Made by a program: the position numbers and the translations under genes | Notes under the pieces: generated by a model | The model's input: only the letters and a program-made list of their open reading frames with translations | Told to the model about the DNA's origin: nothing | The model's database searches: none | Part shown: piece by piece, positions 7,308-16,037 of the stretch | Position numbering within the stretch: position 1 is the first letter of the stretch | How the letters are laid out: the number at the start of each line of letters is the position of its first letter | Assembly: GCF_019802085.1 (NCBI RefSeq) | Contig: NZ_JAHVHV010000003.1 | Coordinates: forward strand, 1 to 64,000 | Direction of reading: 5' to 3' | From: Ferrimonas balearica | Lineage (GTDB): Bacteria > Pseudomonadota > Gammaproteobacteria > Enterobacterales > Shewanellaceae | Length of the DNA stretch: 64,000 nucleotides

Positions 7308-9764
7308 ATGCAACCAATCCACAGCGCCGGGGACACGTCAGAGATGGACGACGATACCCTGCCCCAACGCACGGCATTCCAGATCGCCCAGCTGGCGTCC
7401 CAGGCTTCCGCTCCCCACACCTTCTGCCAACGGCTTTTTGCCCTGCTGGCCCAGCGTCTGCCCGCCCAGAACGGCTTCGTTGCCCTGGCCAGCGACACCG
7501 GCCCGCGCCTGCTCTGGTGCCAGGACAGCCGGGTGGCCAGCCCCCCCGATTGCCTCAAGCACGGCCTGACCGATCTGATGCTGCGTCGCGGCCGCTCCAT
7601 GTTCCTTCACCAGGTGGAGATCAGCTCCCTGCACAGCCGGGGCCAGATCCGCTTACTGGGGGCCCTGCCGGACAGCTGGCTGGGGGTGCTGCTGGAGCAG
7701 GATGGCGAAGTGCTGGGGGCCTTGGTGTTGCAAAGCTACGACCGACGCCGCTACCGGGCGGCGGATCTGGACTGGCTGACCCAGCTGGCGCCCTTCATCG
7801 CCCAGGGGCTGACCCAGCAACTGCAAAACCGGCCCCGTCTGCCGGTGGGCCCCGAGCGTTCGGAGAAGATGCTCTCGGTGCTCTACCGGATCACCGAACT
7901 GAGCCAATCCTCGGCGCCGCTGCCGGAGCTCTACGCCGGCTTCCATCGGCTGATCGCCGAGCTGCTGGTGGCCGACAACCTCTTTATCGCCCTGCTGGAT
8001 GAGCATGGCCAGGCCCTGCACTTTCCCTACTCCCGGGATCTGTTGGCCCACACTCCCCGCAACCGCCCCCTGCGCAAGGGGCTGACCGAATACCTGTTGA
8101 ACCAGGGCCGACCGCTGCTGCTCGACGGCGAGGACATCGAAGCCCTGGTCGAGCAGGGAGCGGTGGAGCGGTTCGGTCACCCGGCCCAGTGCTGGCTCGG
8201 CGCTCCGCTGGAGCACGACGGCCAGTCCCTTGGCGCCCTGGTGCTGCAGGATTACCAAAACCCCAGCGGCTACGGTGAGGAGGAGCTCAAGCTGATTGGC
8301 TACCTGGCCCACCATGTGGCCAGCGTCATCGGCTGGCGCCGGGCGGCGGATCGCCTGGCCCACAACCAGCAGGCTCTGGAGGAGGCGGTGCAGGCCCGCA
8401 CCCGGGAGCTGGAGCACGAGATCAAGGAGCGCCGCCGGGTGGAGTCTCAGCTGCGCCACGACGCCCTGCACGACGAGCTTACCAGCCTGCCCAACCGGGC
8501 GATGATCATGCAGCGGCTGACCCAGGTGCTGTCGATCAAGCAGCGGGAGCCCCAGTTCCATTACGCCCTGCTGTTCCTGGACTTGAACCGCTTCAAGGTG
8601 ATCAACGACTCCCTGGGCCACCTTACCGGGGATCGCCTGCTGGCCCAGGTGGCCAACCGCCTGAGCAGCTGCGTCCGGGGCAGCGACACCGTGGCCCGCC
8701 TGGGCGGCGACGAGTTCGCCATCCTGCTGGAGCACCTCAGCCACGACGACGACGCCCTGCAAAGCGCCGATCGGATCCAGGCGGTGCTGAGCAAGCCCTT
8801 CCACATCGACGGTGAGGAGATCTACAGCGGCAGCAGCATCGGCATCGCCTTCGGCCTGCCCCACTACCGCACACCGGTGGAGCTGCTGCGGGACGCCGAC
8901 GTCGCCATGTACCGGGCCAAGCAGGCCCACCGTGCCGCCCCGGTGGTGTTCGACGACAGCATGCGCGAGGAAGCCCAGCATCGGATGAAGCTGGAAAACG
9001 AACTGCAGCGAGCGCTGGAGCTGGAACAGTTCGTGGTGCACTACCAGCCGGTGTGGAACCTGGAGCGGGAGCAGCTGGTGGGCTTCGAGGCCCTGGTGCG
9101 CTGGCAGCACCCGGAGCGGGGCCTGCTGATGCCCGCCGACTTCATCGAGCTGATGGAGGAGACCCACCAGATCCTGGCGCTGGACCGCTGGGTGCTGAAC
9201 CAGGCCTGCCATCAGTTCGCCCACTGGCAGAAGAAGTACCCGCGGCTCAACCGGGTGGGGGTCAGCGTTAACTTAAGCTCCGAGTGGTTCAACCGGGCCG
9301 ACAGCCTGGACGTGGTGATGCAATCCCTCAAGCGCTCCGGGTTGGCGGCCAGCTCCCTGCTGATCGAGATCACCGAGCGCTCACTGCTGCACCAGCCGGA
9401 CCAGGCTGCCCACGTGCTGGGCCAGCTGCGCCGCCTGGGGATCAAGCTGATGATGGACGATTTCGGCACCGGCTACTCCTCGCTCAGCTACCTCCACCGT
9501 CTGCCCCTGGACGTGGTTAAGGTGGACCGCAGCTTCGTCAAGCGCCTCAACCAGGATCCCCGTGCCGAGGCGGTGATCTCCGCCATCCTGCACCTGGCCC
9601 GGGCCCTGGGGATGAAGGTCAACGCCGAGGGGATCGACCAACCGGAGCAGATCACCCAGCTCAAGGCGATGGGCTGCCATTTTGGTCAGGGATATCAGCT
9701 GGGCCGCCCCCTTCCGGCAGATCGAGTCAGCGACTTTCTGGCGGGAAAAAGCCACACACACTGA
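7308..9764 (+). CDS. GAF-GAF-GGDEF-EAL cyclic-di-GMP signalling protein
   Basis: About 818 residues without membrane segments. Two GAF-like sensor domains (about 20-170 and 185-345) lead through a coiled coil (350-385) to GGDEF and EAL domains. The GGDEF motif is intact (466-470) and an inhibitory I-site RGSD stands five residues before it, so it should be able to make and sense c-di-GMP. The EAL domain keeps EALVRW (594), ITERS, DDFGTGYSS, KVDRSF and AEGI residues needed for hydrolysis, so both activities are possible. The start is uncertain: ATG 7308 is used; ATG 7344 (MDDDTL) and GTG 7242 are alternatives. Signal sensed is unknown. Confidence 0.88.
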   Translation: MQPIHSAGDTSEMDDDTLPQRTAFQIAQLASQASAPHTFCQRLFALLAQRLPAQNGFVALASDTGPRLLWCQDSRVASPPDCLKHGLTDLMLRRGRSMFLHQVEISSLHSRGQIRLLGALPDSWLGVLLEQDGEVLGALVLQSYDRRRYRAADLDWLTQLAPFIAQGLTQQLQNRPRLPVGPERSEKMLSVLYRITELSQSSAPLPELYAGFHRLIAELLVADNLFIALLDEHGQALHFPYSRDLLAHTPRNRPLRKGLTEYLLNQGRPLLLDGEDIEALVEQGAVERFGHPAQCWLGAPLEHDGQSLGALVLQDYQNPSGYGEEELKLIGYLAHHVASVIGWRRAADRLAHNQQALEEAVQARTRELEHEIKERRRVESQLRHDALHDELTSLPNRAMIMQRLTQVLSIKQREPQFHYALLFLDLNRFKVINDSLGHLTGDRLLAQVANRLSSCVRGSDTVARLGGDEFAILLEHLSHDDDALQSADRIQAVLSKPFHIDGEEIYSGSSIGIAFGLPHYRTPVELLRDADVAMYRAKQAHRAAPVVFDDSMREEAQHRMKLENELQRALELEQFVVHYQPVWNLEREQLVGFEALVRWQHPERGLLMPADFIELMEETHQILALDRWVLNQACHQFAHWQKKYPRLNRVGVSVNLSSEWFNRADSLDVVMQSLKRSGLAASSLLIEITERSLLHQPDQAAHVLGQLRRLGIKLMMDDFGTGYSSLSYLHRLPLDVVKVDRSFVKRLNQDPRAEAVISAILHLARALGMKVNAEGIDQPEQITQLKAMGCHFGQGYQLGRPLPADRVSDFLAGKSHTH

Positions 9765-9812
9765 CAGCGTACTGGTAAACTTTCCGTTACCATTCGTTAA
9801 CCTTTGTCGGCG

Positions 9813-10415
9813 ATGTCCTGGAGCAAATGGAGCTTGTTCCCGGTGCTGTGCATGGCGGCACTGTGGCTGTTACTGGCGGGCGTTCCCCGTCCCACCCCAA
9901 CCCTGGGCGTTTCCGCCCCCTCTGTCGCGCCGATGCTGGCGCCGAAGGCCCCTGCCTCCCGCCCGGGCCTGATTGGCGACGCTCATCCCCAGTTCGAACG
10001 CCTGGCCCGGGAGTACCAGCGCCATCGCGGCCCGGTGCAGTACGGCGGCCAGATCTGGCTGGCGGACGACGACGGTCGGGTGCTGACCGGCTTTGTTGCC
10101 GTCGCCCCGGCCCCGGCGCCGCCGGTGCCCACCGAGCAGCAGATCCGCCAGCAGTGGGACCGCTTCTACCAGGACGAACGCTGGGGCGACTGGGGTCAAA
10201 GCTGGCTGGCCACCGCCTGGCTGGGGGAGCTGGCCGAACCGCTCAGCCACAACCTGGTGTGCCGGGAACGGCGCTGCCTGGTGGGCCACGACTTCGCCGA
10301 GGAGGCCGGCTGGCTGCAACAGGTGGCGCGCCTGCGCCAGCAGTTGCCCCGTCACGTCGAGCTGGCCGAGTGGCACACCCCCTCCCAGTCCCTGCTGGTG
10401 TTCACCCGCTACTGA
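9813..10415 (+). CDS. Membrane-anchored hypothetical protein
   Basis: 200 residues. One hydrophobic segment (about 8-25, SLFPVLCMAALWLLLAG) is followed by a proline/alanine-rich stalk and a soluble domain containing two cysteines (NLVCRERRCLVGHDF). It could be a signal-anchored periplasmic protein. It lies 48 bases after the GGDEF/EAL gene with no terminator between and may be co-transcribed with it. No family recognised. The ATG at 9813 lacks a strong ribosome site. Confidence 0.55.
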   Translation: MSWSKWSLFPVLCMAALWLLLAGVPRPTPTLGVSAPSVAPMLAPKAPASRPGLIGDAHPQFERLAREYQRHRGPVQYGGQIWLADDDGRVLTGFVAVAPAPAPPVPTEQQIRQQWDRFYQDERWGDWGQSWLATAWLGELAEPLSHNLVCRERRCLVGHDFAEEAGWLQQVARLRQQLPRHVELAEWHTPSQSLLVFTRY

Positions 10416-10427
10416 GGCCATAAAAAA

Positions 10428-10447
10428 ACCCGCCGTTCGGCGGGTTA
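10428..10447. terminator. Bidirectional terminator between the anchored protein gene and sdaA
   Basis: AACCCGCC and GGCGGGTT form an 8-bp stem; an A-run precedes it, giving T7 on the minus strand (for sdaA), and TTATTC follows on the plus strand. Confidence 0.75.
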
Positions 10448-10464
10448 TTCGCATTGGTCCGGAC

Positions 10465-11829
10465 TCAGCAGACGTTCAGCACCTTGATGGCCAGGCCCCC
10501 ACGGGAGGTCTCCCGGTACTTGGGGTGCATGTCCTTGCCGGTCTCGTACATGGTGGCGATCACCTTGTCCAGGGAGACGCAGGGCTCGGAGTTACGGCGC
10601 ATCGCCATCCGGGTGGAGTTGATCGCCTTGACCGAAGCGATGGCGTTGCGCTCGATGCAGGGCACCTGCACCTGACCGGCCACCGGATCACAGGTCAGCC
10701 CCAGGTGGTGCTCCATGGCGATCTCCGCCGCGATGCACACCTGGGAGGGGCTGGCCCCCATCAGCTCCGCCAGACCGGCGGCGGCCATGGAACAGGCCAC
10801 GCCCACCTCCCCCTGGCAGCCCACTTCGGCGCCGGAGATGGAGGCGTTCATCTTGTACAGGGAACCGACCGCCCCCGCCGCCAGATAGAACTTGGTGTAC
10901 TGCTTCACGCTCACCTTCTCGATGAACTTGTCGTAGTACGCCAGGACTGCCGGGATGATCCCCGCGGCGCCATTGGTGGGGGCGGTCACCACCCGGCCAC
11001 CGGCGGCGTTCTCCTCGGAGGCGGCCAGGGCAAACATGTTGACCCAGTCGATGATCGCCATGGGATCGTTGTTGGTCCGCTCGTTGGCGATCAGCTGACG
11101 GTGCAAGGAGGCGGCCCGGCGCGGCACCCGCAGGGGACCGGCCAGCAGCCCCTCGGTGGCGCAGCCGCGCTCGATGCACTCCCGCATCACGTTCCACACG
11201 TGACCGAAGCCTTCGTAGATCTCCGACTCGCTGTGGTAGGCCTTCTCGTTCTCCATCATCAGCGCGCTGATGCTCATGCCGGTCTCCTTGCACAGGGCCA
11301 GCAGGCTCTCCGCATCGGTGTAGGCAAAGGGCAGCGGCTTGAGGTTGGCGTCCGGTTTGCCGAACTGCTCCTCCTCGACGATGGCGCCACCGCCGATGGA
11401 GTAGTAGGTCTTGCTGTACAGCTCGGTGTCACCGGCGTAGGCGGTCAGGCGCATGCCGTTCTCGTGCAGCGGCAGGGTCTCCTCGTGGAAGATCACCGCG
11501 TCACGGGGAAAGTCGACGGTGTGGCAGTGCAGCCCCACCGGCAGGCGCTCGGTCTGCTCCACCCGGCTGATGAACTCCGGGATGGCGTCGATGTCGACGG
11601 TCTCCGGGCAGTTCCCCCCCAGACCCATGATGATGGCGATGTCGGTGTGGTGGCCCTTACCGGTCAGGGAGAGGGAGCCGTAGATATCGACACCGATGCG
11701 GGTCACCTCGCGCAGTTGCTCCTTGGCGCGCAGATCATCGATGAACTGCTTGGCCGCTTTCATGGGGCCTACGGTATGGGAGCTGGAGGGGCCAACGCCG
11801 ATTTTGAAGATATCAAACACACTGAACAT
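10465..11829 (-). CDS. sdaA: L-serine ammonia-lyase (iron-sulfur dependent)
   Basis: 454 residues of the single-chain SdaA/SdaB type: beta domain first ([19 protein letters not shown]), catalytic alpha domain after about 180. It converts L-serine to pyruvate and ammonia. The [4Fe-4S] cysteines are seen at 338, 380 and 391. The very last residue is cysteine 454, the tail residue that in the Legionella enzyme enters the active site of the resting enzyme. It follows the serine transporter gene on the same strand, but an intrinsic terminator lies between, so expression relative to sdaC is probably partly uncoupled. Confidence 0.96.
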   Translation of the reverse strand: MFSVFDIFKIGVGPSSSHTVGPMKAAKQFIDDLRAKEQLREVTRIGVDIYGSLSLTGKGHHTDIAIIMGLGGNCPETVDIDAIPEFISRVEQTERLPVGLHCHTVDFPRDAVIFHEETLPLHENGMRLTAYAGDTELYSKTYYSIGGGAIVEEEQFGKPDANLKPLPFAYTDAESLLALCKETGMSISALMMENEKAYHSESEIYEGFGHVWNVMRECIERGCATEGLLAGPLRVPRRAASLHRQLIANERTNNDPMAIIDWVNMFALAASEENAAGGRVVTAPTNGAAGIIPAVLAYYDKFIEKVSVKQYTKFYLAAGAVGSLYKMNASISGAEVGCQGEVGVACSMAAAGLAELMGASPSQVCIAAEIAMEHHLGLTCDPVAGQVQVPCIERNAIASVKAINSTRMAMRRNSEPCVSLDKVIATMYETGKDMHPKYRETSRGGLAIKVLNVC

Positions 11830-11854
11830 CAGAGCATTCCTCAGGAAACTAGGG

Positions 11855-11883
11855 GAAAAAAAGCCGGGGCTGTGACCCCGGCT
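11855..11883 (-). terminator. Terminator or attenuator between sdaC and sdaA
   Basis: On the minus strand a stem of about nine G/C pairs (AGCCGGGG with CCCCGGCT) is followed by seven T. It would stop most transcripts of sdaC before sdaA, allowing only read-through. Confidence 0.75.
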
Positions 11884-11899
11884 GGGAGTCGGACTGGGC

Positions 11900-13177
11900 T
11901 TAGAACAGCAGGTCCTTGACGATGGCGCTGATGGCCACGATGCCCATGACGCTCACGAACAGGTTGGACAGCTTGCCGTCGTACTTCTTCATGGCCGGCA
12001 CCTTCTTGATGGCGTACATCGGCATCAGGAACAGGATGGCGGCAATGAAGGGGGCGCCCAGGGATTCAATCATGCCCAGAACGGAGGGGTTGATGATGGC
12101 CACGCCCCACACGCTGAAGAAGAAGAAGGCCACCAGCGCTTTGTTGAACTTGGCTTCACCCATGCCTTCGACGGCCTTGGGAGCGGCTTTCTTGGCGATG
12201 CCCGCCAGACCCTCTTTGGCACCCAGATAGTGACCGAAGAAGGAGGAGAAGATGGCCAGGAACGCCACCAGCGGACCGATGTTGGAGATCAGCTGGGACT
12301 CGTGCTGGTTGGCCAGGTAGCTCAGGATCGGCAGGTTCTGGGCCTTGGCTTCGGCCAGCTGCTCCGGAGAGAGGGCCAGCACACAGCTGAACACGAAGAA
12401 CATCACGAAGCCCAGCAGCATGCCGGAGGCGCGCAGCAGGATGGCGTCGGATTTCTCAACGGCCTTTTCGCCGTGGGCTTCACGCTGGGCCAGCGCCATG
12501 GAGGAGATGGCCGGGCTGTGGTTGAAGGAGAAGATCAGCATGGGGATGGTCAGGTAGACCGCCGCCATAAAGCCGGTCGCGGAAGGCGCGGCGTCGAAGC
12601 TCAGGGCCGCCATGGACCAGTCGGGGATCAGGTAGACGGACATGGCGAACAGGATGAACACCAGGGGGTACACCAGCATCTCGGTGACCTTCAGCATCAG
12701 CTTCTGACCCAGGATCATCACGCTCATCATCATCGCCACCAGGACGCCGGACAGCAGCCAGCGCGGCATGGAGGCCATGCCCAGCTGGTTCACCAGGAAG
12801 CTGTCCACGGTGTTGGTGATGGCGTTGCCGTAGATCAACACGATGGGGTAGATGGCGAAGAAGTACAGGAAGGTGATCAGCAGGCCGGCGGCCTTGCCGA
12901 AGTGCTCTTCCACCACTTCGGTGATGTCGGCGTTCTTCTGCTTGGAGGACAGCACGAAGCGGGCCAGGGCACGGTGGGACAGGTAGGTCATCGGGCCCAC
13001 CAGCAGGGCGATGATGATCAGCGGCCAGAAGCCTTCAAGGCCGGCGCGGATCGGCAGGAAGAGCACGCCGGCGCCGACGGCGGTCCCAAACATGGACAGG
13101 GACCAGGTCAGATCTTGCTTGGTAAAACCGGACTTTGCGGCAGTCGGGGTGGCGGTTGCAGTGTTAGGATTCTGCAT
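11900..13177 (-). CDS. sdaC: Serine transporter SdaC (HAAAP family)
   Basis: 425 residues with about eleven hydrophobic helices. The N-terminal part contains [16 protein letters not shown], a hallmark of the hydroxy/aromatic amino acid permease family, and the protein aligns with SdaC-type serine/proton symporters. Its neighbour sdaA degrades the imported serine. The 267-base region before it holds a -10 TATTCT (13215-13220) with a CRP-like site centred about 41 bases upstream of the expected start, plus further operators, so it is predicted to be activated under carbon limitation. The start ATG has only a weak ribosome site (TAGGTG). Confidence 0.92.
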   Translation of the reverse strand: MQNPNTATATPTAAKSGFTKQDLTWSLSMFGTAVGAGVLFLPIRAGLEGFWPLIIIALLVGPMTYLSHRALARFVLSSKQKNADITEVVEEHFGKAAGLLITFLYFFAIYPIVLIYGNAITNTVDSFLVNQLGMASMPRWLLSGVLVAMMMSVMILGQKLMLKVTEMLVYPLVFILFAMSVYLIPDWSMAALSFDAAPSATGFMAAVYLTIPMLIFSFNHSPAISSMALAQREAHGEKAVEKSDAILLRASGMLLGFVMFFVFSCVLALSPEQLAEAKAQNLPILSYLANQHESQLISNIGPLVAFLAIFSSFFGHYLGAKEGLAGIAKKAAPKAVEGMGEAKFNKALVAFFFFSVWGVAIINPSVLGMIESLGAPFIAAILFLMPMYAIKKVPAMKKYDGKLSNLFVSVMGIVAISAIVKDLLF

Positions 13178-13214
13178 GTGAAATCACCTATGAGTGTTCG
13201 AGTTAGCGGGGGCA

Positions 13215-13256
13215 AGAATAGGGATTTTTCGCCACGAAAACGTGATTCAAATCACC
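13215..13256 (-). promoter_or_regulatory. sdaC promoter with proximal CRP/FNR-type site
   Basis: The minus-strand -10 TATTCT is at 13215-13220, implying a start near 13207. CGTGATTCAAATCACC (13241-13256) is a perfect GTGA-N6-TCAC palindrome centred about -41, the class II activator position. The same core also reads GTGAT-N4-ATCAC, close to FNR, so CRP and FNR cannot be told apart by eye. Confidence 0.6.
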
Positions 13257-13279
13257 TCGCCGCACGACTCGGGTGATCC

Positions 13280-13297
13280 GGATCGCAAATCCGATCC
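13280..13297. repeat. Inverted repeat GGATCG-N6-CGATCC
   Basis: A perfect 6-bp inverted repeat between the proximal CRP-like site and the PdhR-like site upstream of sdaC. Regulator unknown; it may also simply form a small hairpin. Confidence 0.3.
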
Positions 13298-13317
13298 AAA
13301 CTGAAGCTCATTCAGGG

Positions 13318-13332
13318 ATTGGTAATACCAAT
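13318..13332. promoter_or_regulatory. PdhR/GntR-type operator
   Basis: ATTGGTAATACCAAT is a perfect ATTGGT-N3-ACCAAT palindrome, the pattern bound by PdhR, the pyruvate-responsive GntR-family repressor. It lies about 110 bases upstream of the predicted sdaC start. The following enzyme, SdaA, makes pyruvate, which fits, but binding is inferred. Confidence 0.5.
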
Positions 13333-13336
13333 TTAC

Positions 13337-13352
13337 CGTGATTTGCATCACG
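13337..13352. promoter_or_regulatory. Second CRP/FNR-type site upstream of sdaC
   Basis: CGTGATTTGCATCACG is a perfect GTGA-N6-TCAC palindrome, four bases beyond the PdhR-like site. Confidence 0.55.
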
Positions 13353-13367
13353 GCCAGTGTTTTTCAC

Positions 13368-13383
13368 TGTGATCTTGCTCACT
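13368..13383. promoter_or_regulatory. Third CRP-type site upstream of sdaC
   Basis: TGTGATCTTGCTCACT matches TGTGA-N6-TCACA with one mismatch. It is centred 31 bases from the second site, about three helical turns. Confidence 0.5.
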
Positions 13384-13444
13384 GGCCAGCCGACCCGACT
13401 GGCCAATGCGGATTTAACCAGGCAATTACTCCGCGCCAACTTTT

Positions 13445-14272
13445 CTACAACATCAGCAGACGCAGGCCCAGGAGGGCGAGGAAGGCGGCGAACGCCCGTT
13501 GCAGAACGTGACCCGGCAGTTTCACCGCCAGGGCGGCCCCCACCCGGACAAACTGGGTGCTGGCCACCACGATGCCAAAGAACGCCGGCAGGTAGACGAA
13601 GCCCAGACTCCACTCCGGCAGGCGCTCCTGACCCCAGCCGTTGATCAGGTAGCTGCTCACCCCGGCCAGGGCGATGGGGAAGGAGAGGGTGGCCGACACC
13701 CCCACCGCCTTGGCGATGGGCAGGCTGCACCAGCGCAGGAAGGGCACGCTCATGGTGGCGCCGCCGATGCCAAACATGGAGGAGATGGTGCCGATAAGGC
13801 CACCGGAGAGCACCAGTCCCGGGGTGGCCGGCAGGCGGCGATCCGGGTTGGGCTTGAGACTGAACCACATCTGGGTGGCCACCAGCAGCAGGAAGATGGC
13901 GAACAGCCGCTCCAGCAAGGCGCCGGGCAGCATGGCCGCCACCGAGCCCCCCATAAAGGAGCCGAGCACCACCCAGGGCACAAAGCGTTTGACGATGGCC
14001 CAATCGACGTTGCCCCGCTTGTGGTGGGCGCGGATGCTGCTGCTGGAGGTCACGACAATGGTGGCCAAGGAAGTGCCGATGGCCAGGTGGATCAGCACGT
14101 CCGGCTCCACCCCCATCCAGGGCAGCACCGTCAGCAGCACCGGCACGATCACCAGGCCACCGCCGATCCCGAACAACCCGGACAGCACCCCGGCCAGGGC
14201 ACCAAGGCACAGATAAACGATGAGGGTCAACAACATAGCTACGGGCAAACCTGGCTGGACATTGGCCGACAT
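13445..14272 (-). CDS. TauE/SafE-family membrane permease
   Basis: 275 residues with two repeats of a TauE/SafE unit (FGIGGGLVIVPVL near 33 and FGIGGATMSVPFL near 165) and about eight membrane helices. Members export small sulfur or organic anions such as sulfite, sulfoacetate or are of unknown substrate. It diverges from yjjX and ends just upstream of the sdaC control region, without a recognisable terminator. The start is uncertain: the ATG at 14272 has no good ribosome site and an internal ATG at residue 13 is possible. Substrate unknown. Confidence 0.85.
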   Translation of the reverse strand: MSANVQPGLPVAMLLTLIVYLCLGALAGVLSGLFGIGGGLVIVPVLLTVLPWMGVEPDVLIHLAIGTSLATIVVTSSSSIRAHHKRGNVDWAIVKRFVPWVVLGSFMGGSVAAMLPGALLERLFAIFLLLVATQMWFSLKPNPDRRLPATPGLVLSGGLIGTISSMFGIGGATMSVPFLRWCSLPIAKAVGVSATLSFPIALAGVSSYLINGWGQERLPEWSLGFVYLPAFFGIVVASTQFVRVGAALAVKLPGHVLQRAFAAFLALLGLRLLML

Positions 14273-14326
14273 TGTCGCAATGGACGTGGCAAAATAACAG
14301 CCTGATGTGACAATCCCGGAGCCCAG

Positions 14327-14869
14327 ATGTCCGCTTCCACCGTGGCGGTGGCCTCACACAACCCCGTCAAGATCCGCGCCGCCGAAGACGCCCTCGGCCG
14401 CGCCTTCCCCGCCCACCGCTGGACCAGCCGGCCCCACGCCGTTCCCTCCGGGGTGGCGGAGCAGCCGATGAGCGAGGCGGAAACCCGGCAGGGGGCGCTG
14501 AACCGCCTGGCCGCCCTCAAGCGGGCCGATCCCCAGGCGGATTTTCACGTCGCCTTCGAGGGGGGCTACGATCGCCTGGAGGGGGTGCCGGTGACCTTCG
14601 CCTACGTGGCCGTCTGCCATGGCGAGCGCACCCAGGTGGGCCGCAGCGGCGCCCTGCCCCTGCCGCCCCAGGTGGCAACGGCGCTGGAGGCCGGGGGCGA
14701 GCTGGGCCCGGTGATGGACGCCCTGTTCAACCAGCACAACATCAAGCAACGCGGAGGCGCCATCGGGGTGCTCACCGGCGGCCTGCTGGATCGCGCCGGC
14801 TTCTACCGGGACACCCTCACCCTGCTGCTGGCCCCCTACCTCTTCCCCCACCTCTACCCAAGCGGCTAA
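14327..14869 (+). CDS. yjjX: Inosine/xanthosine triphosphatase YjjX
   Basis: 180 residues. It has the Maf/HAM1-like fold signatures of YjjX: an N-terminal VAVASHNPVKIRAAEDA, SGVAEQPMSEAET with the metal-binding glutamates, DFHVAFEGG and GELGPVMDAL, ending RGGAIGVLTGGLLDR. It hydrolyses non-canonical ITP and XTP to keep them out of nucleic acids. The ATG is five bases after GGAG. It diverges from the TauE-type gene. Confidence 0.9.
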   Translation: MSASTVAVASHNPVKIRAAEDALGRAFPAHRWTSRPHAVPSGVAEQPMSEAETRQGALNRLAALKRADPQADFHVAFEGGYDRLEGVPVTFAYVAVCHGERTQVGRSGALPLPPQVATALEAGGELGPVMDALFNQHNIKQRGGAIGVLTGGLLDRAGFYRDTLTLLLAPYLFPHLYPSG

Positions 14870-14928
14870 CCCTCGGAAAGGGCTCACTTTGTGCTAGGGT
14901 GCGGGTAGTGCAACCAGGGAGAGTCACC

Positions 14929-15966
14929 ATGAAGTACCGTCCGTTACCCCACAGCCAGCTTGAGATCAGTGAGCTGGGCCTGGGCACCATGACCTTTGGT
15001 GAACAGAACAGCGCCCAGGAGGCGTTCGACCAGATGGATCGGGCCCGCGCCGCCGGGGTCAACCTGCTCGATGCCGCCGAGATGTACCCGGTGCCCCCGC
15101 GCCCGGAGACCCAGGGGGACACCGAATCGATCATCGGCCACTACCTCAAGCAGCGGGGCAACCGCCACCAGTGGGTGATCGCCACCAAGGTCGCCGCTCC
15201 CGGCGGCCCCTGCGACTACCTGCGCCCCCAGATGGCGTTGGATCGGCGCAACATCCAGGCCGCCTGTGACGCCTCCCTGACCCGGCTGGGCATCGACTGC
15301 ATCGACCTCTATCAGGTGCACTGGCCCCACCGGCACACCAACTTCTTTGGCAACCTGGCCTACCAGCCCGACGAGGCGGAGAGTCGCACCCCCATCCTGG
15401 AAACCCTGAGCGCCCTGGCGGAGCTGGTCCAGGCGGGCAAGGTGCGCCACATCGGCGTCTCCAACGAGACCCCCTGGGGGGTAATGCAGTACCTGCACCT
15501 GGCGGACAAGCACGACCTGCCCCGCATCGTCGCCATCCAGAACCCCTACAGCCTGCTCAACCGCAGCTTCGAGGTGGGGCTGGCGGAGATCGCCCACCGC
15601 CAAGGGGTGGAGCTGCTGGCCTACTCCCCCCTGGCCTTTGGCACCCTCTCCGGCAAGTACGCCGGGGGCGCCCGTCCCCCGGGGACCCGCCTGAGCCTGT
15701 TCGAACGGTTCAAGCGCTACAGCGGCCCCGCCGCCGAGGCCGCCATCGACGACTTCCTCACCCTGGCCCGGGATCACGGTCTGTCGCCGGCCCAGCTGGC
15801 GCTGGCCTTCGTGCGCAGCCGCCCCTTCACCGCCAGCACCCTGGTCGGGGCCACCACCCTGACGCAGCTGGAGGAGAACCTGGCCAGCGTCGATTTGGCC
15901 TGGAGCGATGAGCTGGAGGCGGCCCTGCAGGCCCTGGGCGAGCGCCACCGCTACCCCTGTCCCTGA
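14929..15966 (+). CDS. tas: Aldo/keto reductase Tas
   Basis: 345 residues, the length of E. coli Tas. Family marks are LGLGTMTFGEQNS with the following helix, the catalytic DAAEMYPVP (Asp and Tyr), the catalytic lysine in VIATKVAAP, the VHWPHRHTN histidine segment and the NADP site near VGATTLTQLEENL. Tas is an NADPH-dependent aldo/keto reductase whose physiological substrate is not established. The ATG at 14929 is chosen over an upstream frame extension because an AGGGAGAG site lies in front of it and the Tas N-terminus MKYRPLPHS begins there. It may be co-transcribed with csdA. Confidence 0.92.
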   Translation: MKYRPLPHSQLEISELGLGTMTFGEQNSAQEAFDQMDRARAAGVNLLDAAEMYPVPPRPETQGDTESIIGHYLKQRGNRHQWVIATKVAAPGGPCDYLRPQMALDRRNIQAACDASLTRLGIDCIDLYQVHWPHRHTNFFGNLAYQPDEAESRTPILETLSALAELVQAGKVRHIGVSNETPWGVMQYLHLADKHDLPRIVAIQNPYSLLNRSFEVGLAEIAHRQGVELLAYSPLAFGTLSGKYAGGARPPGTRLSLFERFKRYSGPAAEAAIDDFLTLARDHGLSPAQLALAFVRSRPFTASTLVGATTLTQLEENLASVDLAWSDELEAALQALGERHRYPCP

Positions 15967-16037
15967 CAGGGCCTTGAAACCGCGGGGCGCTTGGCGCATG
16001 CTCAGCGCCCCATTAAACGAAGGACAGCCCACGCCCC

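Noticed and set aside
7653-9224. 523-codon minus-strand frame inside the GGDEF/EAL gene
   Set aside because: Rich in Gln, His, Val and Leu with no family features, as expected for the antisense of a GC-rich gene; no ribosome site.
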